Part shown: in pieces, positions 11,796 to 21,559 of the stretch
Position numbering within the stretch: position 1 is the stretch's first letter
Layout of the letters: each line of letters opens with the position of its first letter
Assembly (NCBI GenBank): GCA_038496445.1
Contig: JALMLS010000627.1
Coordinates: 62,001 to 126,000 of the forward strand
Source: Trichosphaerium sp. ATCC 40318
Lineage: Eukaryota; Discosea; Flabellinia; Trichosidae
DNA: 64,000 nucleotides
Direction: 5' to 3'
Position numbers and translations under genes: made by a program
Notes under the pieces: generated by a model
The model's database searches: none
Told to the model about the DNA's origin: nothing
What the model saw: only the letters and a program-made list of their open reading frames with translations

Positions 11796-13254
11796 ATGGC
11801 TGCACCTAGCAGTGAGCCCAATAATATCAACGAGCGTTTGCAGGTAGGATAGAGCCTTTATTTAACAGTACCAACACGTATTTGCGTAGAAATTGCGTAA
11901 CGAGTGCGGTAACTTGCGAGAGCTGTTGCGGAAGGACAAATTACAAAGTAATAACGCCAACAATTGTACGTGTAAAGAATTTGCTTATTCGATTGCCAAC
12001 TCTTTACTCAGTGAGCGATTTTACAAAAGCAGAAGGAACAGACACAATGTACGCGTTTGTAATTACATAATATCGAGTTTGAACTAATTTAACGTAGTGA
12101 TGTCATTAAACAGCTGCACATCAGGCACGCCATTAACATTAAATAGCCGCCAGCGCACAGTATTCTAACACTAACACAAGGCGAACGTTACAAGGTCATC
12201 AGTCAAAAGTACACGCGTTGGATTGGTCCTTAGATAATGAACACATCGTTACAGTAGGTCAGGACGCGCGACTGATACTATGGCATGCGCTTCAAGGAAC
12301 AATTGGTAAAAAGCAACCAATTTTTTTCTCGGTTTAACTTTTGAGTAGTTCAGTCTGTACCTTTAGAAACAAATTGGACAATGACGTGTGCATACTCTCC
12401 AGATGGAACAATAGTAGCTACAGGCGGGTTAGATAATGCCTGTAGCCTGTACAATAGCAAAACAGCAAAGAAACAGAGCGTGTTGAAGGGACATACAGCT
12501 TACATCTCATGCACGTTTTTTTAATTCTTTACCACTGTACAATTGTTACTTACTTACTCGAAGGCTGCTGTTTTATTTCTCGTAAGGAATTATTGACATC
12601 AAGCGGTGATATGTCAGTCAAGTTGTGGGATTTGATAAAAGAGACTACACAAACAGAATACAAGCATCACAAAGCTGATATAACCAGCATTAGCCTAAGA
12701 CCTGGAGGTCAGTCGTTTTTAACGTCGTCTTGCGATAAGACGATCAATTTATGGGATACGCGGACGGGAAAACAGCAACAAACCTTTAAAGGTCATACAA
12801 GTGAAGTCAATTGTGTGAAGTGCGTTTGCTAAGCGAAAACAAAGTTCTAAACCTATTTTCAGGTACTTTCCAAATGGTTTAACATTTGGATCCGGATCAG
12901 ACGACTCTACATGTCGTCTCTTTGACTCACGATATAATAATGGCTCTTTAATGACCTACAAACTTGATCGTTATAATAGCGGTGTAACTGCTATTGATTT
13001 TTCGCTATCTGGACGCAATATGTTTGCTAGCTACGACGATTAGTATGTTTTATTACGGTTTTGATGTTTTTCCAAGCTAAAAACTAGTACTAACGCGATG
13101 TAGCGCTTGTCTTGTTTGGGACACGCTAAGCGGTGAAAAGTTACCATGGGAACTGGATGGACACGACAGTAGAGTGTCTTGTCTTGGCGTTACGAGATCT
13201 GGAGACGCAGTCGCTACAGGGTCATGGGATTCTCGCATTCTTATTTGGGCTTGA
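11796..13254 (+). CDS. Heterotrimeric G-protein beta subunit-like WD40 protein
   Basis: Seven-bladed propeller protein that would pair with G gamma at the membrane in GPCR signalling. Exon 1 (11796-11843) encodes [16 protein letters not shown]; the next exon gives a G beta-like N-terminal helix ([19 protein letters not shown]). Blades follow in order with G beta-specific features: [87 protein letters not shown], and the diagnostic ending [21 protein letters not shown]. The stop is at 13252-13254. Several introns were placed. The linkers around 11970-12150 and the junction near 13040-13085 are only roughly resolved. The N-terminal helix plus the GSWDS.L.IW ending argue for G beta over a generic WD40 protein. 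Confidence 0.88.
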
Positions 13255-13559
13255 TAGCACTCAACAAGTATTTCCCAAGCATCAAAAATCGAGAAAGAAA
13301 CGAAACAATTTTGCGTCGGAGTGGCCGTATTGCCGCTTGTAGGGTTTTTTTTTTTTTCAGGGTACAAGGTTCAACTTGCTGTTACACCGCAAACAAAAAG
13401 AGGTACATGTTCTATCTTACCCTGTAAAGCAATGTACAACAGTAAAATATAAACTACAATGTCAAAAAGACAATTACAACCAAAAATATCCGTGGGTTTT
13501 TTTTGTTTCATTGCAGGTCTAGGTGTTGAGTAGTGTGGTCAGAAACGATTGTTTGGTAT
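13255..13559. other. Intergenic between convergent genes
   Basis: About 300 bp between the stops of the G beta gene (plus) and the RsfS-like gene (minus). It presumably holds both 3' ends. Two poly-T runs (13345-13359 and 13496-13504) are the only notable features. Confidence 0.4.
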
Positions 13560-14481
13560 CTAGTTAGTATAATCTAAGTCCTCCCAGTCTTCCTTATTTT
13601 CTTCAAATTGTGCTGCTTCTGGCCTTAGGAATTGATCTTCTTGGCTCGCTTTTAGACACCATAGACGCTCTAAGTTCCAGGACATACGCTCCCTCTCTGT
13701 GAATAGCTGTACGACGATATCAGGCGTTTTAACAATGATCCAACCTTCCTGAGACTTAAAAATGACACTGTTTCCGCTCATTTTAAGCCTTGACTTTACT
13801 CTCGAACCAGTCGCGCGTAAGTGGGGTGTAGACTAGCTACGCGTAAGTGGTGGGCTAGTAAATAACGCGAAAAATGCCGTACCAATCCTGTTCCTACAAA
13901 CATTGTGCCTACCCAATCTGTTTTTGGTTTCATGTTAACAACCACGAGGTTTGCTATTTTCTCGTTTTTGAGTACTTCAAGTACGACATCAAATGCTTTC
14001 ATTTTCAGGTCCTCCTCGTTACGTTGTACAAGTGGCCCACGGTCAGCGTCTTCTCCGAGTTTTTCGTCCTCTGCAATGTCGCCCATTTGATCTTCTTCGC
14101 CTGGAGGAGTTATGTCAACCATTTCTGCCTGAAACTTCACGTTAGTATGAGTAAGTAGAATTTTACTTTGGTACGTCGTTATCCATATATTTGCTTGACT
14201 GTATTTTCAACTTTTCTAATCAAGAAATTACCAAACGACCGAAAACAACTATCGACAGTATACTGTAATTGGTACGCACCTAGTTTACCAAGTCTGGCGT
14301 CTTCTCCTTTTTGTGCATGTAATTTGTTTGCTCTTGAGCGCCCCCTACGCGACATGTATCTTTTGGTAGCTATTAGAGTCCTTAGGTTTAAGCGGTTGAT
14401 TGTTTTACCTGTAACGCCTGGACGCACTCTCTTAGCGTTTCCATGATAAACCGCCGCACGTCTACCTACCAAATGGAACAT
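13560..14481 (-). CDS. RsfS/MALSU1-like ribosome silencing factor, probably mitochondrial
   Basis: RsfS (Iojap/DUF143) proteins bind ribosomal protein L14 and stop subunit joining. Here the domain is FDVVLEVLKNEKIANLVVV, then a 'D......GT' segment (TDWVGTMFVGTG), then HHLR spliced to SRLKMSGNSVIFKSQEGW, then TPDIVVQLFTERERMSWNL and ERLW, the family's 'D.VVH.F....R..YDLE.LW' ending. Removing a 47-nt intron (13794-13840, GTAG...AAAG) joins the two halves in frame. The N-terminal exon (ATG proposed at 14481) is rich in Arg and poor in acids (KRVRPGVTGKTINRLNLR), as expected of a mitochondrial presequence. The splice joining this exon to the domain (about 14150-14300) could not be fixed exactly. 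The stop is at 13560. Confidence 0.8.
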
Positions 14482-14693
14482 TAGTGAGTTTGCTGATAAG
14501 CGCGAAGTTCTCACGCTTAATAGCTTCACAAAAATACATCTTACGCTCAAGTAGCTAGGTACTACTACGCATTAACATGTTGCTCTTGTGAATATTCGTG
14601 TAGGATTTTTCTACTTTTCACCCACAACTGACACTGAATAAGTACGCCAAGTGGATTATCTAGGGGGCGGTGAATAACGCTGTAAATTTGCCT

Positions 14694-17600
14694 ATGTCAA
14701 CAAAGAAGAAAACTCAAGTTAGCGAGCCTATACCAACCGCTACAGCCAAGAATTTAGGAAACAACTTATACGACAAGCGTAAAGTAGGCGCTTTTGAAGT
14801 TGAAGTGCTCATTAAAGAGCTTATAAAGCAAAAGAAGACAGAAGGTATCCTTCCAGTTTCTAATACTGTATACTTATTCAATTAGGCATCCCTGCTGTAC
14901 TTGATAGCCTTGTCACAAATTTTGTAGAGTCAACGTCACAAAATGCGCGAAAAGGAGGTTTGATCGCCTTGGCTGCAGCAGCGCTTGGTCTAGGTTCAGT
15001 ATCCATCTGATTTTCACATACGCGATATTTCAACGGCTTTTGTTTTCATTAACCACACTAGCTTGTTAAACAATACACCAAACAGCTTATATTACCAGTA
15101 CTAAAATGCTTCGGTGGTACGTTTACTCATCAAATTCCGTTTATGATTTAATGAATTGCCCAGATCCTGATAATAAGGTCCGATATTACGCCTGCGAGTC
15201 GTTGTACAACATTGCTAAAGTCTGTCGTGCTGACATATTGCTCTACTTTAACGCTCTTTTTAATGGATTGTGTCAGGTAATGTGCACAAGTGCCTCTCTG
15301 AGTACTCAATAAAATTGTTCTTAAACTCTTTTAGTTGTCTGCTGATCCAGACAAAAACGTTAGAAGCGGTGCAGAACTTGTAGATAGGCTCACCAAGGCA
15401 CGTGCGCTTCTAGTGTTTTGAACAATTATCCTACAGGTTCTTACATTAGTAGGACATCGTCACTGAAGGCAACCCTTTCGACTTAGATAAGTTTATTCCA
15501 CTTTTATCAGAGCGCGTTAGAGTAACACATCCACTGTGCAGACAGGTATAAACTTAGTTTGATTTGATTGCTAAGAATTAAATACTATTGTAGTTCATTG
15601 TTGGATGGATTATGGTTCTTGACCAAGTACCCGACTTGGACCTGCTTCAACACCTTCCACAATTTTTGGATGGCATGTTCAATATGATTAGGTAAATTTG
15701 TTGGTATTTTTACTGACGTTAACGTATCGTAAAGCGGAGAAGAGAAAATAAGAACATTGACAGAAAATGCGCTTTCAGAGTTTTTAGAGGAGATTAAAAT
15801 GAAGCCCGAGAATACAGATTTTGGGCTCATGGTGCCTGTCCTCATATCCCATGCAAAATCGCCAGGTAAGATTTTTTTCTCTACTTTTGAAGCAAAGTCT
15901 TTTTTGGTCTCATCTATTTTAGTAAAATAATTCTCAAACTCACGATATTTTTTTGTAGACGAAAACACGTGTTTGACAGCATTGTATTGGATAAATGACT
16001 TTATATCTATCGGAAAAGAAAAGATATCAAAATATATTGCTGAACTTGTTCGTGGGATTTTACCTTGCATATCAAAGAGGAGCAAATGTACGTACTCTCA
16101 AACTCCCTTTTGGTTTTTTGTCCTCTTATTTACGCTTTCGTTGAATGTAGTGATTGAGTTGGCAGCTAGAAAAACTGATAAGACGCTCTTGGATTACGTT
16201 AAAGGGACAGACGCCAATCTTGCTGTTAAGGTATGATTGTTTTTTAAATTATCTGTCGCAAGGCTTTGTGCTTACTTTGGGTAACCATGAATAGGAGTTT
16301 ATAAATGTTGTCATCCAACATTTGGTCAATCAACCTAAATTGACGCGAATGGCCTCCCTACAATGGATCCTCGTCCTGCATGCTAAAGTTCCAGATCAAG
16401 TACACAAGCTAATGGATGATATATTTTCCCCTCTTCTTAAAACATTGTCAGATGCTGAAGAAGAAGTAAGTTATACAATCTCACAGTATAGCGTAATAAC
16501 ATGGTTTTTAAAGGTTGTCAAATTAGATTTGCGCGTATTGGCAAAGCTGACAGCCGATCAACCAAATCTATTCAACAGGTTAATGGTAAACTTAACAAAA
16601 TTGTTCCGTGCGAATCCACGGTTGCTTGAGTATCGTGGTAATCTCATAGGTGCGTGGTAAAAAACAATGCTATTGTGGATGGCATACTTTGTTCTTGTCT
16701 CACATTTCTTGTAGTACGCCAGATTGGTTTATTTATAAAACCCGAGAAGGTATTTAGAAGTGTGGCACGCATCCTACAGAGCGAAAGGGTACACTCTTTT
16801 TTGTTGTGCCAACGGTGTATTTACCTTTTTTTTCGTTAGGACCTTCGATTCGCTAATACGATGGTACAAACCCTCAACCTCATACTGCTTTCCTCAACAG
16901 AACTTTATGATGTTCGTGTAAAACTAAAGAATCTTGATAATGACGAAAGCAAAGATCTATTCACTGCACTATATCAGTAAGCACTTTTTAGAATCGTTAC
17001 AATAGAGATCTGCTGCAAGTACTGACAAAGGTATCATGTTAGATGTTGGTGCCACAGTCCATCGGCTGTATTTAGTTTATGTCTGCTTTCCAAAGCGTAC
17101 AAGCACGCATCAGACCTAATTGGAAAATTGTATGTACTACATCTTTCTTTACTTTGAAAAAAGCGCTAATCTTCATTTTAGTGGCGAACTTGAAGTCACT
17201 GTTGACTTTCTTATGGAGATAGATAAGCTTGTACAACTCATCGAATCACCAATATTCATAGGCAAGTTTTTAACAACATTTTACGCTATTGACGCCGTTG
17301 TGTAGGACTGAGACTTCAACTTCTGGAGCCTGAAAGACACCCTTATTTATTCAAATGTTTGTATGGTATTTTAATGTTACTACCACAAAGCAAAGCATTC
17401 GAAACACTCAAGAATAGACTTAATTCTGTCGCTTCACTTGGTGTTTTGCAATTAATACCAAACAGGTACACATCACGTGAAAAAAAAACAAAAACTGTGT
17501 GAACGTTTTTTGATTTTTAGGTGCTTTACTCATAATGATCTTTGTAGTAAAATGTCCACTCACGAAATAACTGGTATTGATTTTGCAACTTTGTTGGAAC

Positions 17601-17829
17601 AGTTTGAGAAATTACAACGGAAGCACGCCGAATATTTACGCAAGGGTACTCACTGCACAAAAGATTTCTTCGATATAGCTCTGATCTAAAACAATTATTA
17701 GTGCGCCTTGAGAACGAAAAACAAATTTCAAAGGGAACAGATACTTCTAAACGTTCAATCGACATAAGAAGAAGTGCTTCAGTAACACCAGTAACACCAA
17801 GGAAATCATCAAATGTCAATAAATCATAG
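14694..17829 (+). CDS. Vac14-like PIKfyve-complex scaffold
   Basis: Vac14 is the HEAT-repeat scaffold that holds PIKfyve/Fab1 and Fig4 to control PI(3,5)P2 on endosomes and vacuoles. The exon chain matches the family almost end to end: [139 protein letters not shown], the Fig4-binding-region-like FRSVARILQ and [19 protein letters not shown], then [19 protein letters not shown]. At least a dozen short introns. The tail is a coiled coil ([18 protein letters not shown]) and a Ser/Thr-rich end. An ATG at 14670 lies in the same frame upstream. One junction near 17645-17690 needs a 1-nt correction. Confidence 0.92.
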
Positions 17830-17986
17830 TGTATTCACCCTTTTGACTGTACTTACAAACAATTAAATAAACAAGGTTGAAAATCACACGTGTGATTGGT
17901 TTTTTTGGGTAGCTTATACCTCACTTAGTGCACCTCATTGTGCTCTAAAAGTTACAACATAACTTATGCTTTATTACACAACTTTA

Positions 17987-18812
17987 TTACAACAAAGACT
18001 CCAAATCCAGTAACAACGAGGCAATTCGCTCGCAGTACCGAAGCAAATTTAAAAACCCAACGCAGTGCTCAAGGTTACACCTTTGAGCGTATATATCTTC
18101 GAACCGTCGCCGGTCAACAACTTGCCTCATAGCGGAGGCTATTTTTTTGTTTGGACGTATTTTTTTTGGGTCCCTAAACGCGGAGGGTGGCTTTCCCAGT
18201 AGCTGTCTCCAGTCCTTGAGAGTAAATACCGGTTTGTACGGTATACGCAAGTTTTTAGCTAAAGCCGCTGCAATTCTATGCAACTCATCGCTGAGGTGGT
18301 TACTTTGCCTCACGCCCACAAAAATTTTGAAAGTTCTCTCCTATACAAACATTAGCTGAAAAAGTAAAGTTGTTTTTTGAATACCGCTAGTGCGTCACTG
18401 TAGCCCTCTTTCATGGCTATCATTCCTTTGCTGGACAACGTTTTAGGGACAAATGACAATGTGCTAACGCGTACGATTTAAAAAGCAGCGGTTTTTTCGC
18501 TGCCGGCAGCTTGATGCCGTTCATAAACTGGTGCTTTACTTTCTTTTTAGAGGCATCCGCTAACTTGCGGCGTTTACTTGTTCTACATAGGCAGTGGTTA
18601 GTTGTTTTTTTTGACAAAAGTGTCAGATCCAATCTGTCTATAAATACACAACGGGCAGATAAGACGTGCAAAAGTGGTGCGTCTGTCTTGTTGACAATAA
18701 AAGTGTGACGTAATAGCGTTACAGCAAAAAAGCGTTGAGTCTCAACGAAACTAAAACAAACACAGCGAACTACGTACTTTTTGAGCGTGTCGTTTCCTCT
18801 TTGACGTTTCAT
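17987..18812 (-). CDS. Unrecognised family protein, copy 1 (LKDWRQLLG family)
   Basis: A basic N-terminus with an NLS-like run (TSKRRKLADASKKKVK) leads to FMNGIKLPAAKKPLLFKSY, then PKTLSSKGMIAMKEGYSDA, a 44-nt intron (18341-18384, GTATTC...TATAG), then FKIFVGVRQSNHLSDELHR and FTLKDWRQLLGKP, and an acidic/Leu-rich end. Paralogues lie at 34715-35580 (tandem, broken) and 40449-41019 (intact, diverged). One base must be added or removed near 18450 to join the first two conserved blocks, so this copy may be a young pseudogene or carry an assembly error. The intron is at the same place and phase as in the 40449 copy. I recognise no known domain. The NLS-like run suggests a nuclear protein; that is inference only. 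Confidence 0.6.
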
Positions 18813-18839
18813 TTGCTTTTAATCTCTTACTGTTTTTGT

Positions 18840-19503
18840 TGTTAAGGTTTAAGTTTGACGCGGCGGGACACCCAAATTCCGTAAAAATTTCCACCCAAAG
18901 TCCAACGCTTTTACTACACAAGACTTCAAAAAAACGAGATGCTAAAATGTTTGTTGCAGTTTCTTTCTTTTTCTTTTCTTTAACTACTTCATTAGTTAAA
19001 CGATGTTGCTGTGATACCCTCTGAAAATGAATCTGTTAGTCGCATATTCGATCCTGCGTTAGTAGCCAAAGCTAAGTACCACACCATCCTGCTAAAAACT
19101 AAAAATTCCTAATGTACTTTTTAGGTTGGAACAATAAACTGTTTCGATACCAGATGGTGACCTTGTCAACGAACAAGCTGGTCTATCATTCCTCATAGGT
19201 GATCTTTATTATTTAACTGGCTCGATAGTTAACTTTCACCACTTCACCTCCAGCCCTTCCAGACGTAGTAGGCATGTGTTCTTTTATTGAAAGGTCAAAG
19301 TAGCTTACTCCTTGATTAGAAACAACGAATATCGGAGCTATAGTCGGTGGTGTATTTGCTGTTATTGTATTGATTCTAATGATCGTAGTCATGGTTGCTG
19401 TTATACTCTATAAGAATAAGCAACCTGGTAATCCTTGTACTATTTTTGTTTCTTTTTTTTTTCAGAATTTAACAAAAAACTTCAAGAAGAACTTGGCCGG
19501 TAA
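18840..19503 (+). CDS. Small single-pass membrane protein, unrecognised
   Basis: The last exons encode IGAIVGGVFAVIVLILMIV followed by VMVAVILYKNKQP and, after an intron with a poly-T tract, EFNKKLQEELGR and a stop at 19501-19503: a glycine-hinged transmembrane helix followed by a short basic tail, the layout of a type I membrane protein. Upstream exons give acidic, probably lumenal sequence (VIPSENESVSRIFDPALVA; then TVSIPDGDLVNEQAGLSFL). A 1-nt problem occurs near 19138. The start is unresolved and no signal peptide could be placed with confidence. Confidence 0.5.
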
Positions 19504-19578
19504 AGGAGATTTACTGGCCAAGTAAAGTACGTAGTTGAGATTCTTTTGAATGAGAAAAAAATAAAATAGTATAACGTT

Positions 19579-20175
19579 TTATGTTCTGATCCTGTTACCA
19601 AGATTTGGTGCTGTCTAAAAAGCAACATACATTGACTTCTCCAAGAAATTTATTAAGCTGTTGGATGTACGAAGCAAATTGTCGGATTGATTTTTGTGTA
19701 CTGCTTAAGTTGTTGCGGATAAGATATAGAACATAGCTTCCACCAGCCATCAATTGCTCTTAGTGCAATATCTAGAGGCTCCTGAAGATGAAATACTGTA
19801 AGCTTTTGTATGAAAAAGAATCACAAGTTACAAACCTTTCGCTTCTCTTCTGTCACGAATAGAGCGTATAGTACTACCTTGATGTATCTAAAGAACACTA
19901 CTAACTCACTGAGGAATGTTATGTCGGGGGAAGAAAATGAGCAGGATTTTATTCCGGTCTTTTCAATTCCGTAAATCATTTCACATAAGGTAACTCAGCT
20001 GAGGAAATTCTGTGAAACGTGTTTCAAAAACAACAAACCAACCTTCTATCACCCCACAGCCATGTACTAAAATCACGTTTTAGTAATACTTTTTACTTAA
20101 ATTTTCCTTACTTACATTTTCACTACCACTATCATCGTAGTTAACCTCTAAGTCTTGTTCAGTCTTGGGAGCCAT
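19579..20175 (-). CDS. Unrecognised small multi-exon gene
   Basis: An ATG at 20175 opens an acidic exon (MAPKTEQDLEVNYDD) that ends at a GTAAGTAAG donor. Later exons give FTEFPQLSYL, VVLYALFVTEEKRK (or, in another frame, TIRSIRDRREAK) and GGSYVLYLIRNNLSSTQKS followed by IRQFASYIQQLNKFLGEVN, a helical C-terminus. The best ending is TAPNLGNRIRT with a stop at 19579. Intron borders are uncertain and the last one would be implausibly short. Part of this gene and its upstream region recur inverted at 28611-29000. Confidence 0.4.
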
Positions 20176-20465
20176 TCTCAATAATAAATGTTTTTCATCA
20201 AAAAGTCTTTATTTGCTTCACTTAAATGACTCACCCGGTGAACAACGAGAACTTTATTGACTAAAGGTGTCGATAATTCTCGCTTCTTGTGCACACCTTC
20301 TGTGCAACAACCCAAAAACCACAAATAAACGTCAACGAAAGCCCTCCACCGCCGCGTTGCTCCCCATCACCTTCTCTTGTTGCTTTTGGGGGGCTTACGC
20401 CTGGCTGGAACTTTTGCTTGTACAAAATTCTGCCAAACACGTGTCCATCGTTTACTTGTTCTATC
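19926..20465. repeat. Inverted duplication, arm 1 (partner 28611-29000)
   Basis: The segment 20258-20465 is nearly identical to the reverse complement of 28611-28817; 20205-20257 and 19926-20020 also match 28817-28866 and 28905-28993. The partner lacks the block that holds this gene's first exon (about 20021-20204). So the copy at 28.6 kb is a rearranged, inactive fragment of this locus. Confidence 0.8.
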
Positions 20466-20612
20466 TAGTCCCTTGTGTCACCGTCTCGGTAGAGTTAGTC
20501 ACTAAACTGTCGTAGGTTTTCAGTCGAAATTACCAGGTTTTGAATAACCATAATGACTTTCTTCATCAAAAAGACAAGTGTTCAACAGCTAATTTACAAA
20601 ATCACGTGAGAT

Positions 20613-21530
20613 TTATGGACGTAGTTGGGCTTTAGTACCTATTTGGTAGTCCACAGAATGTGGATCACAGAATTTAGCTGCTCTTTGGATGATTTTGATT
20701 GCATTTGGGACTTCATCTTTTGTATCAGTATACGAACAAGTTCGTATGGATCTCCGTACGAGTTTGTACAAGTATACAAGTTTCAAAATGTACGTTTGCA
20801 TCATCTCACAAATAATAACGATGCTGTTGTTGATACCTAATTGAACTAAGTACAAAGGGATGACACTAAAAACGTTTTTTAAACTGAGTACCCATTAGGA
20901 TTTTATCGAATTCGTCTGCATGCTTCAGACGAACAGTTGGACTTAGTGCTAGAAACTCATTTTAGTTTAAACTGCACATCGAGAAAGTTCTGTTTACCTC
21001 AGTTTCATAAAGAGCTTCAATAATAAGATACATTTCCCAACTAATGTCTGACACTCATTTCGTATCTCTATGCGAATATTGTCATCCATGATAAACGGCG
21101 TGTTGTCTTTAACGAGTTCCAAAAACAAAATCTAGAAGAGTATTTAGATTGAGACAATGAGAAAAAGTAAGAAGGTCGTTACATACGATTGCAAGGTTAA
21201 GTTCGATAAACTTGCGAAGACCATCCTCATCAAGTTGTGCAATATCTTTAAATGGTACTGAAGTCAACTTGGATACATTCTCAGCGGTCCTTTACTTTAT
21301 CCATCATCTCATTAATCTCCTTTTCAACATTGTTAACACTATTCTCAGTGAAATCTTGGCTGGTTGTCGAAAGAACAAACCGTACATCACATTCCGCCTT
21401 GTCGGAGGTGTTTGGCTTCTTCTTTACGATATCCATGGCATCAGCCAACATCATCTCATTTTCTTTAGGAGGATTGTTCTGCGAGTAAAATTTTTAGGAT
21501 ACTATAAAATCCAAGCAAGTTGGTGTTCCG
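20613..21530 (-). CDS. Helical region downstream of the filamin repeats
   Basis: Minus-strand exons without Ig-fold features: EMMLADAMDIVKKKPNTSD, LSTTSQDFTENSVNNVEKE, INEMMDKVKDR, then (1-nt shift) LTSVPFKDIAQLDEDGLRK, then IMDDNIRIEIRNECQTL, and AIKIIQRAAKFCDPHSVDY near the stop at 20613. The residues suggest amphipathic helices. It could be the C-terminal domain of the filamin-repeat protein, because it lies in the same orientation directly downstream, or a separate gene. I recognise no family. Confidence 0.4.
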
Positions 21531-21559
21531 TACTTGGTCAGGCATTTTGAAGCCAGACT

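Noticed and set aside
19579-19620. 16-nt intron (GTATGTTGCTTTTTAG) at the end of the unrecognised minus-strand gene
   Set aside because: It would give a neat C-terminus, but 16 nt is below what a spliceosome is known to handle outside a few exceptional lineages. A frameshift or different ending is as likely.
20267-20515. 82-codon plus-strand frame as a membrane protein gene
   Set aside because: It lies within the inverted duplication, has no splice or domain support, and the partner copy at 28.6 kb does not preserve the frame.
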